From: Drosophila persimilis
Lineage: Eukaryota; Arthropoda; Insecta; Diptera; Drosophilidae
NCBI RefSeq assembly: GCF_003286085.1
Contig: NW_020825364.1
Span: forward strand, 62,001-126,000
DNA length: 64,000 bases
Direction: 5' to 3'
The translations under genes were made by a program, and so were the position numbers. Positions 10,379-22,300 of this stretch are shown in pieces (the stretch's first letter is position 1; each line of letters opens with the position of its first letter). A model generated the notes under the pieces. It made no database searches and had not been told where the DNA came from. It saw nothing but the letters and a program-made list of their open reading frames with translations.

Positions 10379-13300
10379 TCATTCCAATCGAAAACTGTGC
10401 TTCTCCGTCTTCGTCTCAGAGCGGGATTCCGTTGTTGTTGTGAACGATTTGCGCTCCATCACGCGCTGTGTCATCGAGGTGAGTCGCTCCGAGCCTTGGT
10501 CGACAATGCTGATCTTGCCGCCATCTGTGTTGAGCGTCATCTGGGAGAAGCTCGATTCTAGGGGCTTCACCAGCGCCTGCTGCTGTTGTTGTTCGCTGCT
10601 GCTGGTGGTGTTGTTGCTGTTGGCCGACTTATCAAAGTTGCGCGTCTCGTATCTAGCAGTACAGTAAACCAGGATTAGTATAGGTATTAAGGATATTATC
10701 CCGCTTAGGACCTACCTTGACGTGTAACCCTCGTAGCTCTGACCGGGATAGCCATTTCCGCCCGTTAGCTGTACCACGCCGCCCTGGCCAAAGGTCTTGT
10801 CATGCAGGTCCTGCACGCATGCCTCCAGATTGCGATTCACTTGCGGTTTCTGTGGCACAGCCGGAGGAGCCGGAGCCGCAGCCGGAGCAGGAGCAGCAGC
10901 GGAGGAGGATGAGTTTTGCGTTTTAGTGCTGGACGATTCAAAGCTATGCTGGTAGTTGGCATTAGTGGGTGTGAGGCCGACGCCAGTGGGTGCGGATGAT
11001 AGGCCGTTGCTGCCGCCAGGACTGCCTGGGTAGGGGCGCGGCACTGCATTGGCTGTTAGCTTGGGATTAGGGCGGAAGCTGTGACCCGAAGTGGCGGTTT
11101 GCATGTTAGAAATGGTCGTCGACAGCGGCGGCGGTGGTGGTGGAAAGTCTCCAATGGTATCGTGATCGTCCATTCCCGGGTAGTTGGCGGGCGGCGGAGA
11201 CACGGCTCCCGGATGGTGGAAGTGCTGCGGCTGCGGACTGGCATAGTTGTAATGATGCTTCTGCTGACTGCTGCTACCGCCGCCGCCAGAGAAGTAGCTC
11301 GGCGAACTGGGAATCTCCCCAGACGCATAGTAGCCGCTGCGACCCAGAGTCTGTTAGGGTTACGGGTTAGAGGAGAGAGAGAAAGAGAGAAATACGGTTG
11401 GTTAAATAGGTTACGTGTTAGATTTTCGACCAATTAGAGCCCCACGCCACCGACTACTAATTAGAAATAAACATAAATGGTGCCTCAATTTCGTCATCAA
11501 TCTCAATGCCAATCTTAATCACTGGTGCAGTCATCAATCAACTAAAAACAAAGTCTAACATGGTTGTAGGTAATGGAGCATTTGTCATACATTGTTCTGG
11601 CTCTTGTTGAGCGTCCCGTAGGCGTATTCCGTGTCACTCTCGTCGGTGGTGAAGCCTTGGGGATTCTTGGCGTATCGTTGCGCCTGTCGGACATGCTTCA
11701 GCCGCTGGCGCGCCTCCTCCAGCTCCTTCTCCTTGCGCAGAACGGCGGAGCGGGCGTTGATCTCCTGCGCCATGCCATCCACCATCGATGTGTTGATCTT
11801 CAGCGAGTGCTCCTCCTCCGCCTCCAGGCCCTGTTGGGCGGCATGCACCAGGTTGTCGGTGGACTTGATGACCGCATTGCCAGCCGCCTGCAGACGGCGT
11901 CCGGCCTCCGAATTGGGATTGGACTTCACCTTGCAGGCAATCAGCAGTTGGGCCGTGGAGGCAGCCACCTGCTTTGCCGTGGATATGAGCATCTCCTCGG
12001 TGCCCACACCGCGCACCAGATTTTGGGCGGCCTCTACCAAACTGTGTGTGGCAGCAGCCACCAGACGAGCGGCCGAGATGAGACCCTCCGACCACTGGCC
12101 ATCGTCGGAGCTGGTGAGTGGACGGCGCGCTACTTTGCCCTGGTCAATCAGCTCACGCTGGGCAGCATTCGCTGCCCGCACCAAGGCCGCGGAGGCAGCC
12201 ATGATGCCCTTGGCAGCCTCCAGGATCATCTCATCGAACTTCATGTTCTCGTCCAGTTCGATCTGCCGGGGTAGAAGAGAAGCCAACGATGGGAAGATTA
12301 ATGTTTGTGCTCTCATGACGAAGGGTAACAAAGGGTAAGGTCATAATATCAAACACCATTTTTTAGTTGGGGGTTTAGTTCAGGCCTCGGGGGCTTGGGA
12401 GCTTGGGGGTTTGGGGGTTTAGTAGATTTCCGGGTATCACAGTAATAATATGTTTGATTCCTGGGTGAACTCTTGAATGTAACAACCAAGAATATCAAAC
12501 ATATCTCACTGGAATCCCCAATTAGTTCGTTGGGTTGGTTTGTGGGCAGATGAGAGTTAGGGTTAACTAGTTAAGAGTTACGTTTCGGGATAAATCAAGC
12601 ACCGCTTAAACACTAGAATGAGTTTCGATCGTTAGTTTTTCACATTCACCGTACATTAACATTAACATTAACATTAACATGAGCATTAACGTTAATACAA
12701 ATAATATTATTATATTTCGAATTGGTATTCCATTAAGGGAGAACCACCCACCTTCACATCGGCCTGTCGACGTGGTCGCAGCGAGGCCAACTTCTTGGCC
12801 GCAGCATCGATGGAGGCGGCGGCACCCAACAGCTCGTTCTCGGCTATGACTGTCGGGTCTTCGGGATCGATCCAGTCGGAGCCCTTCAACAGCCTGGCCA
12901 TGGCCACCAGATCTGTGACGCACTTAGCCACGCGTCGCGATAAGTGCATGCGATCGTCGGCACTGCAATTGTGGAGGATGCCGTTCAGCAGATCCCTGTA
13001 CGACTCGCCCACAGATGTGCCCGCCTCGAGCGTGCGGACACGCAACTCCTCCGTCTCGGCACAGTTCCAGGCCACGGAGCGACATACAATCAGCATGTCG
13101 GAGATGGCCCGTCTGCCCAGATTGGCTGCGGACACAATGTCCGCCTGCAGATTGGAAGCTCCAGCAGCCACAGCCTTGGCAGTGGCGGCCGTCACGTTCA
13201 TGGTCACACGAATTAGATCCTCGGGTCCCACCTGGGTGCTGCCCACTGGCGGGGGTGCTTGCATGGCCTGCAGACAGGACAGGAGACAGAAAAGTGAGAA

Positions 13301-16300
13301 GCTGTTTCATGGGCAAGTGGGAAATTCGCCGCTAAACTTACGCGTATCTCCTGGGAAATGGCCTCGACGGTGGCCTCCATGGCACGTGTGCCGCGCGTGT
13401 GCTCATCCTCCACAGCCTTGACGGTCTTCAGCAGCGAGGAAACGTTCAACACCATCACCTAATTGGATTTCGAGTGTAAGTTCGAGTAAAATGTTTGTGA
13501 TTAATGTTTTTGGTTAATTAACAGATGGGGGAAGTGGTCAAGAGAGATAGAGATAGTTGTTCTACTTATGTATAAATATGGCAGGACTACGAGCTACTCT
13601 CTAACAATGATCTACTGCAGTACAATACTACAATAAACTACTACGATGGCTTTGGCACTATTACAAATCAAATAATCAATTAATCAATCAATCAATCAAT
13701 AAATCAATAGAAATACAAATTAAAATATACGAGTAATACGCGTAATACGAGTAATAGTATGTTTAAATGATGTTCCAATAGTTGTTTTATTTGAATTCGA
13801 ATAAGAAGTAAGAATTATTTGACATTTGATTGGGGTAAATGGGAACTTTTAGGCGCTAGATAGGGCCACTCCAGGGGCAGAACTTTTGCACTCTATTCTA
13901 CTCCCCTATGTCCTGGAGGCAACTGTACCTCGTTCATCTAGAGCACTGTACCCTTTTGCAGTGTTGTACAACGTTAGAGTACAATACTCCTGCCTAGCAC
14001 TTAAAAGTTCTCTTACAATTTGAAGTGTGTTGCTCGTGTGTGAAAATAATGTTTCATTTGTGCAATGGATTAAGAATTAATGTTATATTTCCCGCCTTTT
14101 CAGACCAAGCGACCCCCGTCCCGTGCGTCTCTAAATGACCTCCATTGCCGCCTGCTGATGTGGGGACTGCTGCTGCTGCGCCTGCTGCTGATGATGGGGG
14201 GGTCGCATGTCGCGTGTGGATGGGTTAGTGTCTGAATGACTCGTGGGGGCAGCGGCTGACTGGCAAACATCTTGAAGCGTCTGCTCGGAGTGCGTGATTG
14301 TACATATACAGATGCATATAACGAGTATATGGATATGGATGGACGATTTTTGTTGTGTTTGGTTTGGTTTGGTTTGGTTTTATATCGGATTTGATTTGAT
14401 TTGTTTTTATTTCCACAGCGAGCGCAGCGCATGAAGAGAAGGAGGAGCTTGTGGAGCGGTTTTGAATTCGATTTTTGCGTTTGCATTTTTGTACAGATCA
14501 TGAGATTTTTTTGTTTTTGTTTTGTTTTTTTTGTTTATTGTTTTTTGTTTTTGTGGGGAAAAAAGAAGAGCAGAGACGTCGAAGGCACAACGAATTAGCA
14601 AAATGAAACAAAATACAACAATTTATGGATGTTCGTTTTGTACAGAATGTGGGAAGTGTGTGAGAGGTGGAAGGTGTCCAGGAAATGGTGGGTGGCATTG
14701 AATTGGATCGGATTGTGGGGGGTGGTTGGGTTTGGGTTGCGGGTTGTGGGGTTGGTGGTGGGTGGTTGGAAGAGCGCAGCGTATCCATGCAGAAGAGCCG
14801 GTGGCAAAGAGCACAGAGTAGAGTAGAGTAGAGCAGAGCAGAGCAGACCAGGGTTGCAAGTGTTAGGGCCGACAGGAGTGAGGCACAAGGGTGAGACACA
14901 AGGATTCCGTGCCGCCCGCTGCTTTTGTTGCATCTGCCTCATGCTGTAGCTAGACAAGAGAGGCAATGCGTTTGTGTGCGTGTGTGTGTGTGTGTGTTAA
15001 ACATTGATACAACATTAATAACATTCAAGAAACAGCGACAGAGAGCAGCAAAGGCTTTAGTCCTGGAAGGTGAGATATGGTAAGGACCAGAGCTGAGACC
15101 ATCTAGCATCTAGCATCTGGCATCTAGCAGGGTTAAACGGGTAGGCACGGTAGCTGCAGCAGAACAGTAACAAAAGTAACAGTAAAAGTGGAAGTAGAAG
15201 GCAGTGGCAGTGGCAGTGGCAGTGGGAGAACAGCAAATCAGGAACAGGAATCAACTGCAGGCGACTGATCCACCCGTTTGTGTGCCGCTCTTTTCTGGTC
15301 AGTCAGCGGCAGCGGCAGGCAACAGCGAAAGGAACACTTTTTACTGCTTACTATATGCAATATAATTTATACGATGTGTACACACTTATTTATGCTCAGG
15401 CGTGGGGGGGGAGGATTATACACGGTATTGATGGTGAGGCAGCAGGAAGCAGCAGAGCGGGATTTACTCAATTAAGAACAAGTACAAGTATATTGGTTTT
15501 TTCCATGGTATACAGAAAGATATATGAGTGCCAAAGCCATTTTGATGTTGGAGTTTCAATGTGCCAAAAAACAACATTTATGTATGCTTTTGTTTAAATA
15601 AATTAAATAAAATATTTTGCATAGAAGAAATACATAGGAATATTTGTATAACAGTAAAAGATGGTCTATATTTTGTGTGAGGAATTCGGGGACTCCCTTT
15701 TGATAGCGCAATCTTCTCCTAGCAGTGTGACCCCTATTCAGAAAAGATGTGGAAGCACCTTTAGCAGTGTGACCAGTGTGCGTGTGTGGCCACAGTATTA
15801 ATTCTCATAAGCTGAAGTGTTTCCACCTCCTAACTGTATTGAGTCTCTTTTTAAATAAATTATAAACACTCCTTACAGTGTGCGCCGAGGGCGTACCCGG
15901 GATCTCGCGAAGGGTACCCCCTTGGGTACGAGCTTGGTGTGGACCTCCATTTAAATATAAGTAATAGTATAACTAGTCCTAACAGTATTTACAGTGTTAC
16001 AGAAACAGGTACGTACACTCCCAACAGTGTTCACAACCCTGTAAAGGCACAATTAAAACTGCCTGAACACAAACGGACCCCTCCACCCAAAAGTAACAGA
16101 AACACAAACCATAACCTCATTTCGGGTCAGTTACAACTTGCTTGTCGGGTGGTGAGTGGGGGAGAGTATGAAACGAGTATCAAAAAACAATACATACTAA
16201 AATGTACTAAAAGCCACAACAACGAAAGCTTTTTAGCAAGAGATTAAAGTAAAGACTACGGTAATAAGAGTAAGAGAGAGTAAAAGAGTAAAAGAGAGAG

Positions 16301-19300
16301 AGAGAGACAGGGGATAGGATAGTACAAGCTGGATGGACTTACCCTAGCGCTCTCCTTGAGATCCTGCATGGAGGGATCACTGATGGACTTGCCCGATGCC
16401 AGTTTGGTGCAGTTGATCAAGTCCCCGAGGGCAGAGGCCACATCTTTGACGGCATTGATTACCATTACCTGGGAATCGGGCTGGGAAGAGCCCAAAGAGC
16501 AGGCACCACGCTTCACGGCTTCCGCCAGTTGGGCTGCACAGGACAGAGAGAGATAGAGACAGAGACACAGACACAGAATGAAAGAGAGAGAGAAAGGAAG
16601 AGTTAGTGGAAATCGTATACAGTGGATGCTCCGTCAAAGGTCACACTCACTTATGGTGGACACAGCATTCTGGGCGGCACTGGCCAGCTGATCCTGACTG
16701 CCAGCGGCGCCGGTTACTAGAACCTTGGTGTCCTCGACAAGAGCCTTGGCCGTCTGAAGAATGTGCTCCCGATGATCGGCGAAGCTGCCATCGCCCTCGG
16801 AGTGCAGAGTGCCCGCTGTGGCGAACATAATCGTCGTGTCCAGATCCCCGATGATACCCGAAACGGTGTGGGCCGCATTGATGCAGGCCTGAGTGCCGCG
16901 GGAGCCAGCCTGCAGGGCTGCCAGGACCTGGGCCACCTTCTCGGAGACCTCGCGGGCATTGCGCGCAATGTCCTTCTGGGCGCCCACATCGTTGGGACGT
17001 GCTCCGCCCGCGGACGACTGGATCATGGAGGTGACAGAGCGCCCCAGATCGATGACAGTGGTGCGGATGCGCATGCCCACGTCCTGGGAACTGGTGGTGG
17101 TGCTCGCTCCCACCGAGTCCTGGGTGAGCTGCTGATAGTGCTGGGTCATGTCGATGGCCAGCTGGGGCAGGGCCGCCGGCTCCACGCTGCTCTTGGCATT
17201 CATCTCGTTGGCCAGGCTGGCGATCTCCTTGGCCCGGGCCACCATGCGTGTCTGGTAGTCGACAAAGGTGTCCGAGTAGGAGGCATTCAGCAGCGACTGC
17301 CGCTTGTCGGTGAGCCGCGTGATCGATCGGTTGATCTGCTCCATGAGGCCCGTGACGATGCCTGTCTCCGCGTTGATCTTCTCCACGGTCTGCTGCAGTT
17401 CCTGAATGGCCTCCCGCGTCCCGTCGATGGCCTCGTCCAGCCGCGGATGGGCATGGGTGGCTCGGGGATTGCCGGCCGAGTCCTTGGCTGACTGCACGAG
17501 CGTGATGGCACTCTCCACGACGGAGCGCGTCTGGTTGATCAGCGACATCTGCTGCTGGCTGTGCACGATGTGGGTGCAGGCACCGATGGCCCCGTTCACC
17601 ATGGGCACCACATACCGCGATATCTCCCCGACGGCATGGCCCAGCTGCTCGGCATTGTTCTTGCCCGCCACTCGAATGGGCTCCAGTTTGTCCACCAGCT
17701 CGGCGGCAGAGTTCAGGGTCTGGCCGCTGAAGCCGTGCAGATTGTTGTCCCGTCGCTGGCTCAGGCCCTGGGCATTGACGGCCAGCGCACAGCTGTCCAG
17801 CTCTCGGGTACAGGTCCCCAGGGTGTGGAGCACCTGCTCGCACTGGGCCTGGCCGGGCGCCTTGTCCCTGATGTTGTCCACCAGCCGCTTGACCGACTCG
17901 GACACAGGCGTCGAGTGCATGGAGAGCTGCTGCCAAACAGGTGGATTATCCGGGGAGAGGGCCAGCGATTTGGCTGCCTTGACCATCTCCACAACGCCAT
18001 CGATCACCCCACGTCCCGCCTGGATGACAGGCTCTTGGGCCTTCCGGCCCTCTGCCGATATCTTGGCTGGGATCGATATGAACTCCGGACTGGAGGCGTA
18101 CTGTCGGACGGCCTTCACAGCCTCCAGGAGGGGCTCCACCAAACGCTCGCGGCTTCCTCCCTGCGGCTGCTCCTCAATAGCCTTGATGGCCTGCACCAGA
18201 TCTGAGGTGGCGGTGGCCACCTGTTTGGCCAACACAATGAACTCGTTCTTGGCCACCGGATTGGAGGTGTTCATCGACGCCTGGCGGCAGATGGAGCACA
18301 GGTAGCTGGTGTGCTTGGCAATGACCGTCAGAGCGGAGATCATCTGGGGCTTCGCCGACTGCTGGCTGCTCACGATGTCGCAGTGCTGGCGGATGCCCTG
18401 GTAAGCCCACGTCAGCTGCGCCTGGTCGATGATGCCCGGCCGTCCGGCCACGCTCGACGGATGCGACACTCCAATCAAATACGCGGCCTGGGAGGAGCTC
18501 TCGATGAGGCCCTGGATCGAGTCGTTGACGTTGTTCACCGACTGACTGAACTCCACGTGCTGCGACTGCTTGGCGTTGTTGATCATCTCGGAGATGGCGT
18601 AGCCGAGGTTCCGCGACTTGCCCGTTGCCTGCTCCACGCAGTCAAAGTACCCCTGCTCGTTGATCGGCTCGTGGGGGTAGTCCAGCATCCTCCGCAGGGC
18701 CTCTATATTCCGCATGGCATTGTCGCACTCCTTTTGACCCGGGGCGGACTGTATGCTGGCATCCACCAGCTGGTTGATGCTCTCGGTGACGCCGCGGGCA
18801 GCGGCATGCAGCAGATTCTTGGCATTCGGCTGGCCGGGGTCGGCGGCAATCGACTTGGCCGTCGACAGCAGCGAGCACGACTGAGTGGACACATGCCGCA
18901 GGCACTCGATGATTTGCGAGCGCACCGAATCCTCCTGCGTCTGGCCGGCCATTTCCATGCTGACCGACAGCAGATCCCTATAGTTGGCCGCAAAGTTCTG
19001 GCTGGTCTCGGCCAGCAGTGCTGGCGAGGCGTACGAGACCACAATCTGGCCCCCAGAGCTGCTCAGATGCTCGGCCACCTGCTTTAGCTCCGACTGGAGG
19101 GTGGCATAGGGCCTGCCCGAGGGCGGGAACTCGCTCATCGACAGGATCTCGCTGAGATCGCTCACATTCCTCAGGGCCACATCGACCTCCCGCTGTCCGG
19201 GGATACAGTCCACGGTGGCCGAAAGAGCTCCCGTCACATCTCGTCCCGCCTGAGTGAGGGCCTGCGGATCGGATATGCCCTGGAGTGTGCGCTGTGCCTG

Positions 19301-22300
19301 CTCAATGAGTCGCGTCGAGCTGGTGACCACATCGTCGGCGCAGTCAATGATGGCCGGGTTCTGGGTGGTGGCCGCCACTCCGTGCACGCTCTTGGTAAAG
19401 TCTCCCAGTGCCAGGGCCGTGTCTCTGCCTGCGGCTCCCGCATAGCTGCGCTGGTTCTGCAGCACCGAGGACAACAGTTGGCTCAGGGCGATGCCCACAT
19501 TCTTGGCCGACTTCCGCAGCTCGTCGGCGGTATTCTCCACCGTCTCTCCGGGCAGGGGACGCAGCTGGCCGGCGAGGGCCGCCTGACGCGTATCGTCCAG
19601 CACGTCGTGCAGCTTTCGAACTGCTTCTAGGGCCGACTCCAGCTCCTGTCCGCCGCACGCATCCCGTGCACGCTGTGCCACCGAGTGCAGCTCGGACACA
19701 CTCTGGCCCAGATGGAGGGCACTCTTCGACAGCTGCGTGGCCGAGGGTATATCAGTGACGGTGGGCTGCAGGGCCCGCGAGGACTTGGACACCTGGAGGG
19801 CCGGCTCGATGAACTGCTCCGCTGCCTCGATGAGATTCAACTGGGCGTGCGGTTCGTCTGGCTGTGCTCGCGTTGTCTTCAGGGAAGTCACCAACCTGGG
19901 GATGGTGTCCGCCACCCGCTTGCAGTCTTGCAGCAGCGACTCCTTCGTCTGATGGTCCTGGCTGTGCTGTACCGCGTTCTGGGCCGCCGAGATGCATTGG
20001 GTGGCCGCTGTGGCCGCCTGCTTCGAGCAGTACTCCAGTCGCTGGATGAGGCTCCGCTTCATGGCTGGCGTATTGGCCGCCGTCGTGGTGATTTCTCGCA
20101 GCTCCTCGGCGGCACGACGCAAGGCGTTCTGGTTGTCCGTATCATGGGGATTGGAGGAGCACAGACGGGCCGCCTCCACCAGCTTGGCGGTGGCATCGGC
20201 CAACTGCTTGGCAGCGGATAGCAGGCGTCGCTGCATGTCCATGTCCTGCTGCTGTTCCGCCTCGCCCTTGATGCTCTGAATCAGCTGGGCCGTGGTCTTG
20301 CCCAGGGTGCGGGCATGACGCACCATCTCCTGGGGATCGTGGGTGGACACCAAGATGTCGGTGCCGATGATCACGTTCTCGACGGGACTCAGCTCGGTGC
20401 TGGTGCGGCTGGCGTTCTCCCGGGAGCTCAGCTTCACGTGCTCCAGCATGTCCGTTAGACTCTTGGAGACGTCTCTGGCTGCGGCCAGGAGGTCGGCCTT
20501 CAGCTTGGGGTCGTTGCTGGCCTCGTTGCACACCTCGCACAAGGAGTTCACAGCCCGAGCCACGTTCCTGGCCGCCGCCTCGAGTTGCTCGCGACAGGCA
20601 GCGTTGTGCAGGGTGGGGGCCACAACCTTGGCACAGGCCACCAGTTGGCTGGTGGCCAGGGCGCACTGGCTGGCCGCTCCGATGACGCGGTTGCGCGCCT
20701 GCTCATCCTCGCAGCTGGCGGCTATGTTCTTGGCCCGCAGGACGAGGGCGGCCGTGGTGTTGGCCACCGCCTTGGCCAGGGCCAGGAGCATGTCGTGCAG
20801 GTCCCGATTCTCGGGCACCTCTTCCTCGGCAATGGAGCTGAGGACATGCGTGGTGGCCTCGCCCACACGGCTGGCCGCATTGATCAGATTCTGTGGCGGC
20901 TCCTTGCTCTCCGGCTCGGCAGCCTTCAGCAGATCGCTGAAGGCGTTGCACAGATTGCGCGCTGCCTCCAGCAGCTGGTCCCCGTTCGTGTCGTTCTCCA
21001 TGAGGGCGGCAATCAGACGCACCTCCCGCGTGACCTCCGGTATGGTTTGTGCTATCTGCGACACTGAAGCGGAGATGGCTTCGGTGTCCACCTCGTCCGG
21101 CTGGGAGGCGGTGATGATCTGAGCGGTGGCTGCACTCATTGTGGCCACATGGCTGCTGACGGCCTGCTTGGAGGTGTCCAACGTGTTCTCGCGCCACTCA
21201 ATGGAGCGCAGATCGCTGCCCAGCTCCTGGATGGGTGCCTGCACGAGAAGGAATGGTAAGAAAGGGAACTCCTCTTGGCATCGATTGTTCGCTCACCTTT
21301 GTGCGCAGCTCTTCGTCGGCGCGTATCAAGACATCCTGGCCAGCGGATATGTAGCCCAGCAGCGCCCTCTGCGGCTCCGTTAGATTCACAGAACTAATCC
21401 GAACTTCCTTAGTCTAGAGGAGGAGATCGAAACCGGACAGGGATCGGAAAGCAAAGGATCGATTAGTACTCGGAGCTGAAAGAACTCTTTCACGAGATTC
21501 CATACTTTGTGAAACTTTGGATCGCCGCTTTCTTTGAGATTCAGATTTAGATTCAGAAATTTTGCAGCATGTCGGAGAAATGTTAATGTTTAATGTTAGT
21601 TCTTATTATGCTCTATGCACTATCCATGGGTGGGTCTTGGTTATTGAGACTTGGATTATATGGACTGTATGTCGTATGTCGTATGTCGTATGTGCAGTGG
21701 CAACTCAAGTGGAAAGCGCAGTGAAAACAGAAAGCAGTAACTGAGAGTGAATGGACACGGGCGACGGGGGACGGGGGACTGGGGGGACAGGGCACATCCT
21801 ACTTACCGTCGGGGGCTGGTGGGCATGGTTCACCTGGCCAACGAAGGCGCCATACTGTACGGTCTGCACCTCGTTCTGTGTAAACGAACGCTCGCCTACA
21901 AATCGAATCGTGCGGGGGATTCCGGGGGTAGTACAAAAAAATCATAAATTAAAATTTAGCATACACAAAGAAAACGCAAATAAAAGCAGGAATATTGATA
22001 ATTACTATACCATACTATTGATTAATTATCGATCAGCTATCAAATCAAATCAATCACTGTTCTACGATCGATCACTGAATCTACAGATGGCCGAATTCTA
22101 CCATCGTTTTTTCCTCATCAACTTGTGCGGGAAAAGTCGTCGTTTTTACGATTATATAGATGTCAAAAATTTGCATCTATTTAACATTCAGATCTGGCTG
22201 AATAATCGGACGTTTAACAAAAGAAATAGTATATTTTATACTGAACTGTACTGTTTCATTCATAGATCTTTAAGATCTGACGAATATATACGAATACGGT

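Larger units (their letters stand above)
13459..16342 (-). other. Large rhea intron (other content)
   Basis: Besides the candidate exon at 14131-14280, this 2,884-nt intron holds ATCA/ATTA tandem runs (13672-13710), T-rich blocks (14500-14560), a GT run near 14975-14997, two Motif 1 look-alikes (15720-15790), and a segment at 15880-16250 with a 102-codon plus-strand open frame that I do not recognise and consider fortuitous or transposon-derived. Confidence 0.5.

Noticed and set aside
14100..14501. Other open minus frames over the candidate talin exon
   Set aside because: They are out of phase with the upstream exon and start in T/A-rich intron DNA. Only the phase-0 frame ending at 14131 fits.
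15939..16247. 102-codon plus frame in the talin intron
   Set aside because: Begins with a non-ATG-supported leader on the strand opposite rhea and has Thr/Asn/Ser-rich composition typical of chance frames in this DNA.
17406..18305. 299-codon frame antisense to rhea, and similar long antisense frames over 16.7-21.1 kb
   Set aside because: These are shadows of the strongly codon-biased talin rod exon.
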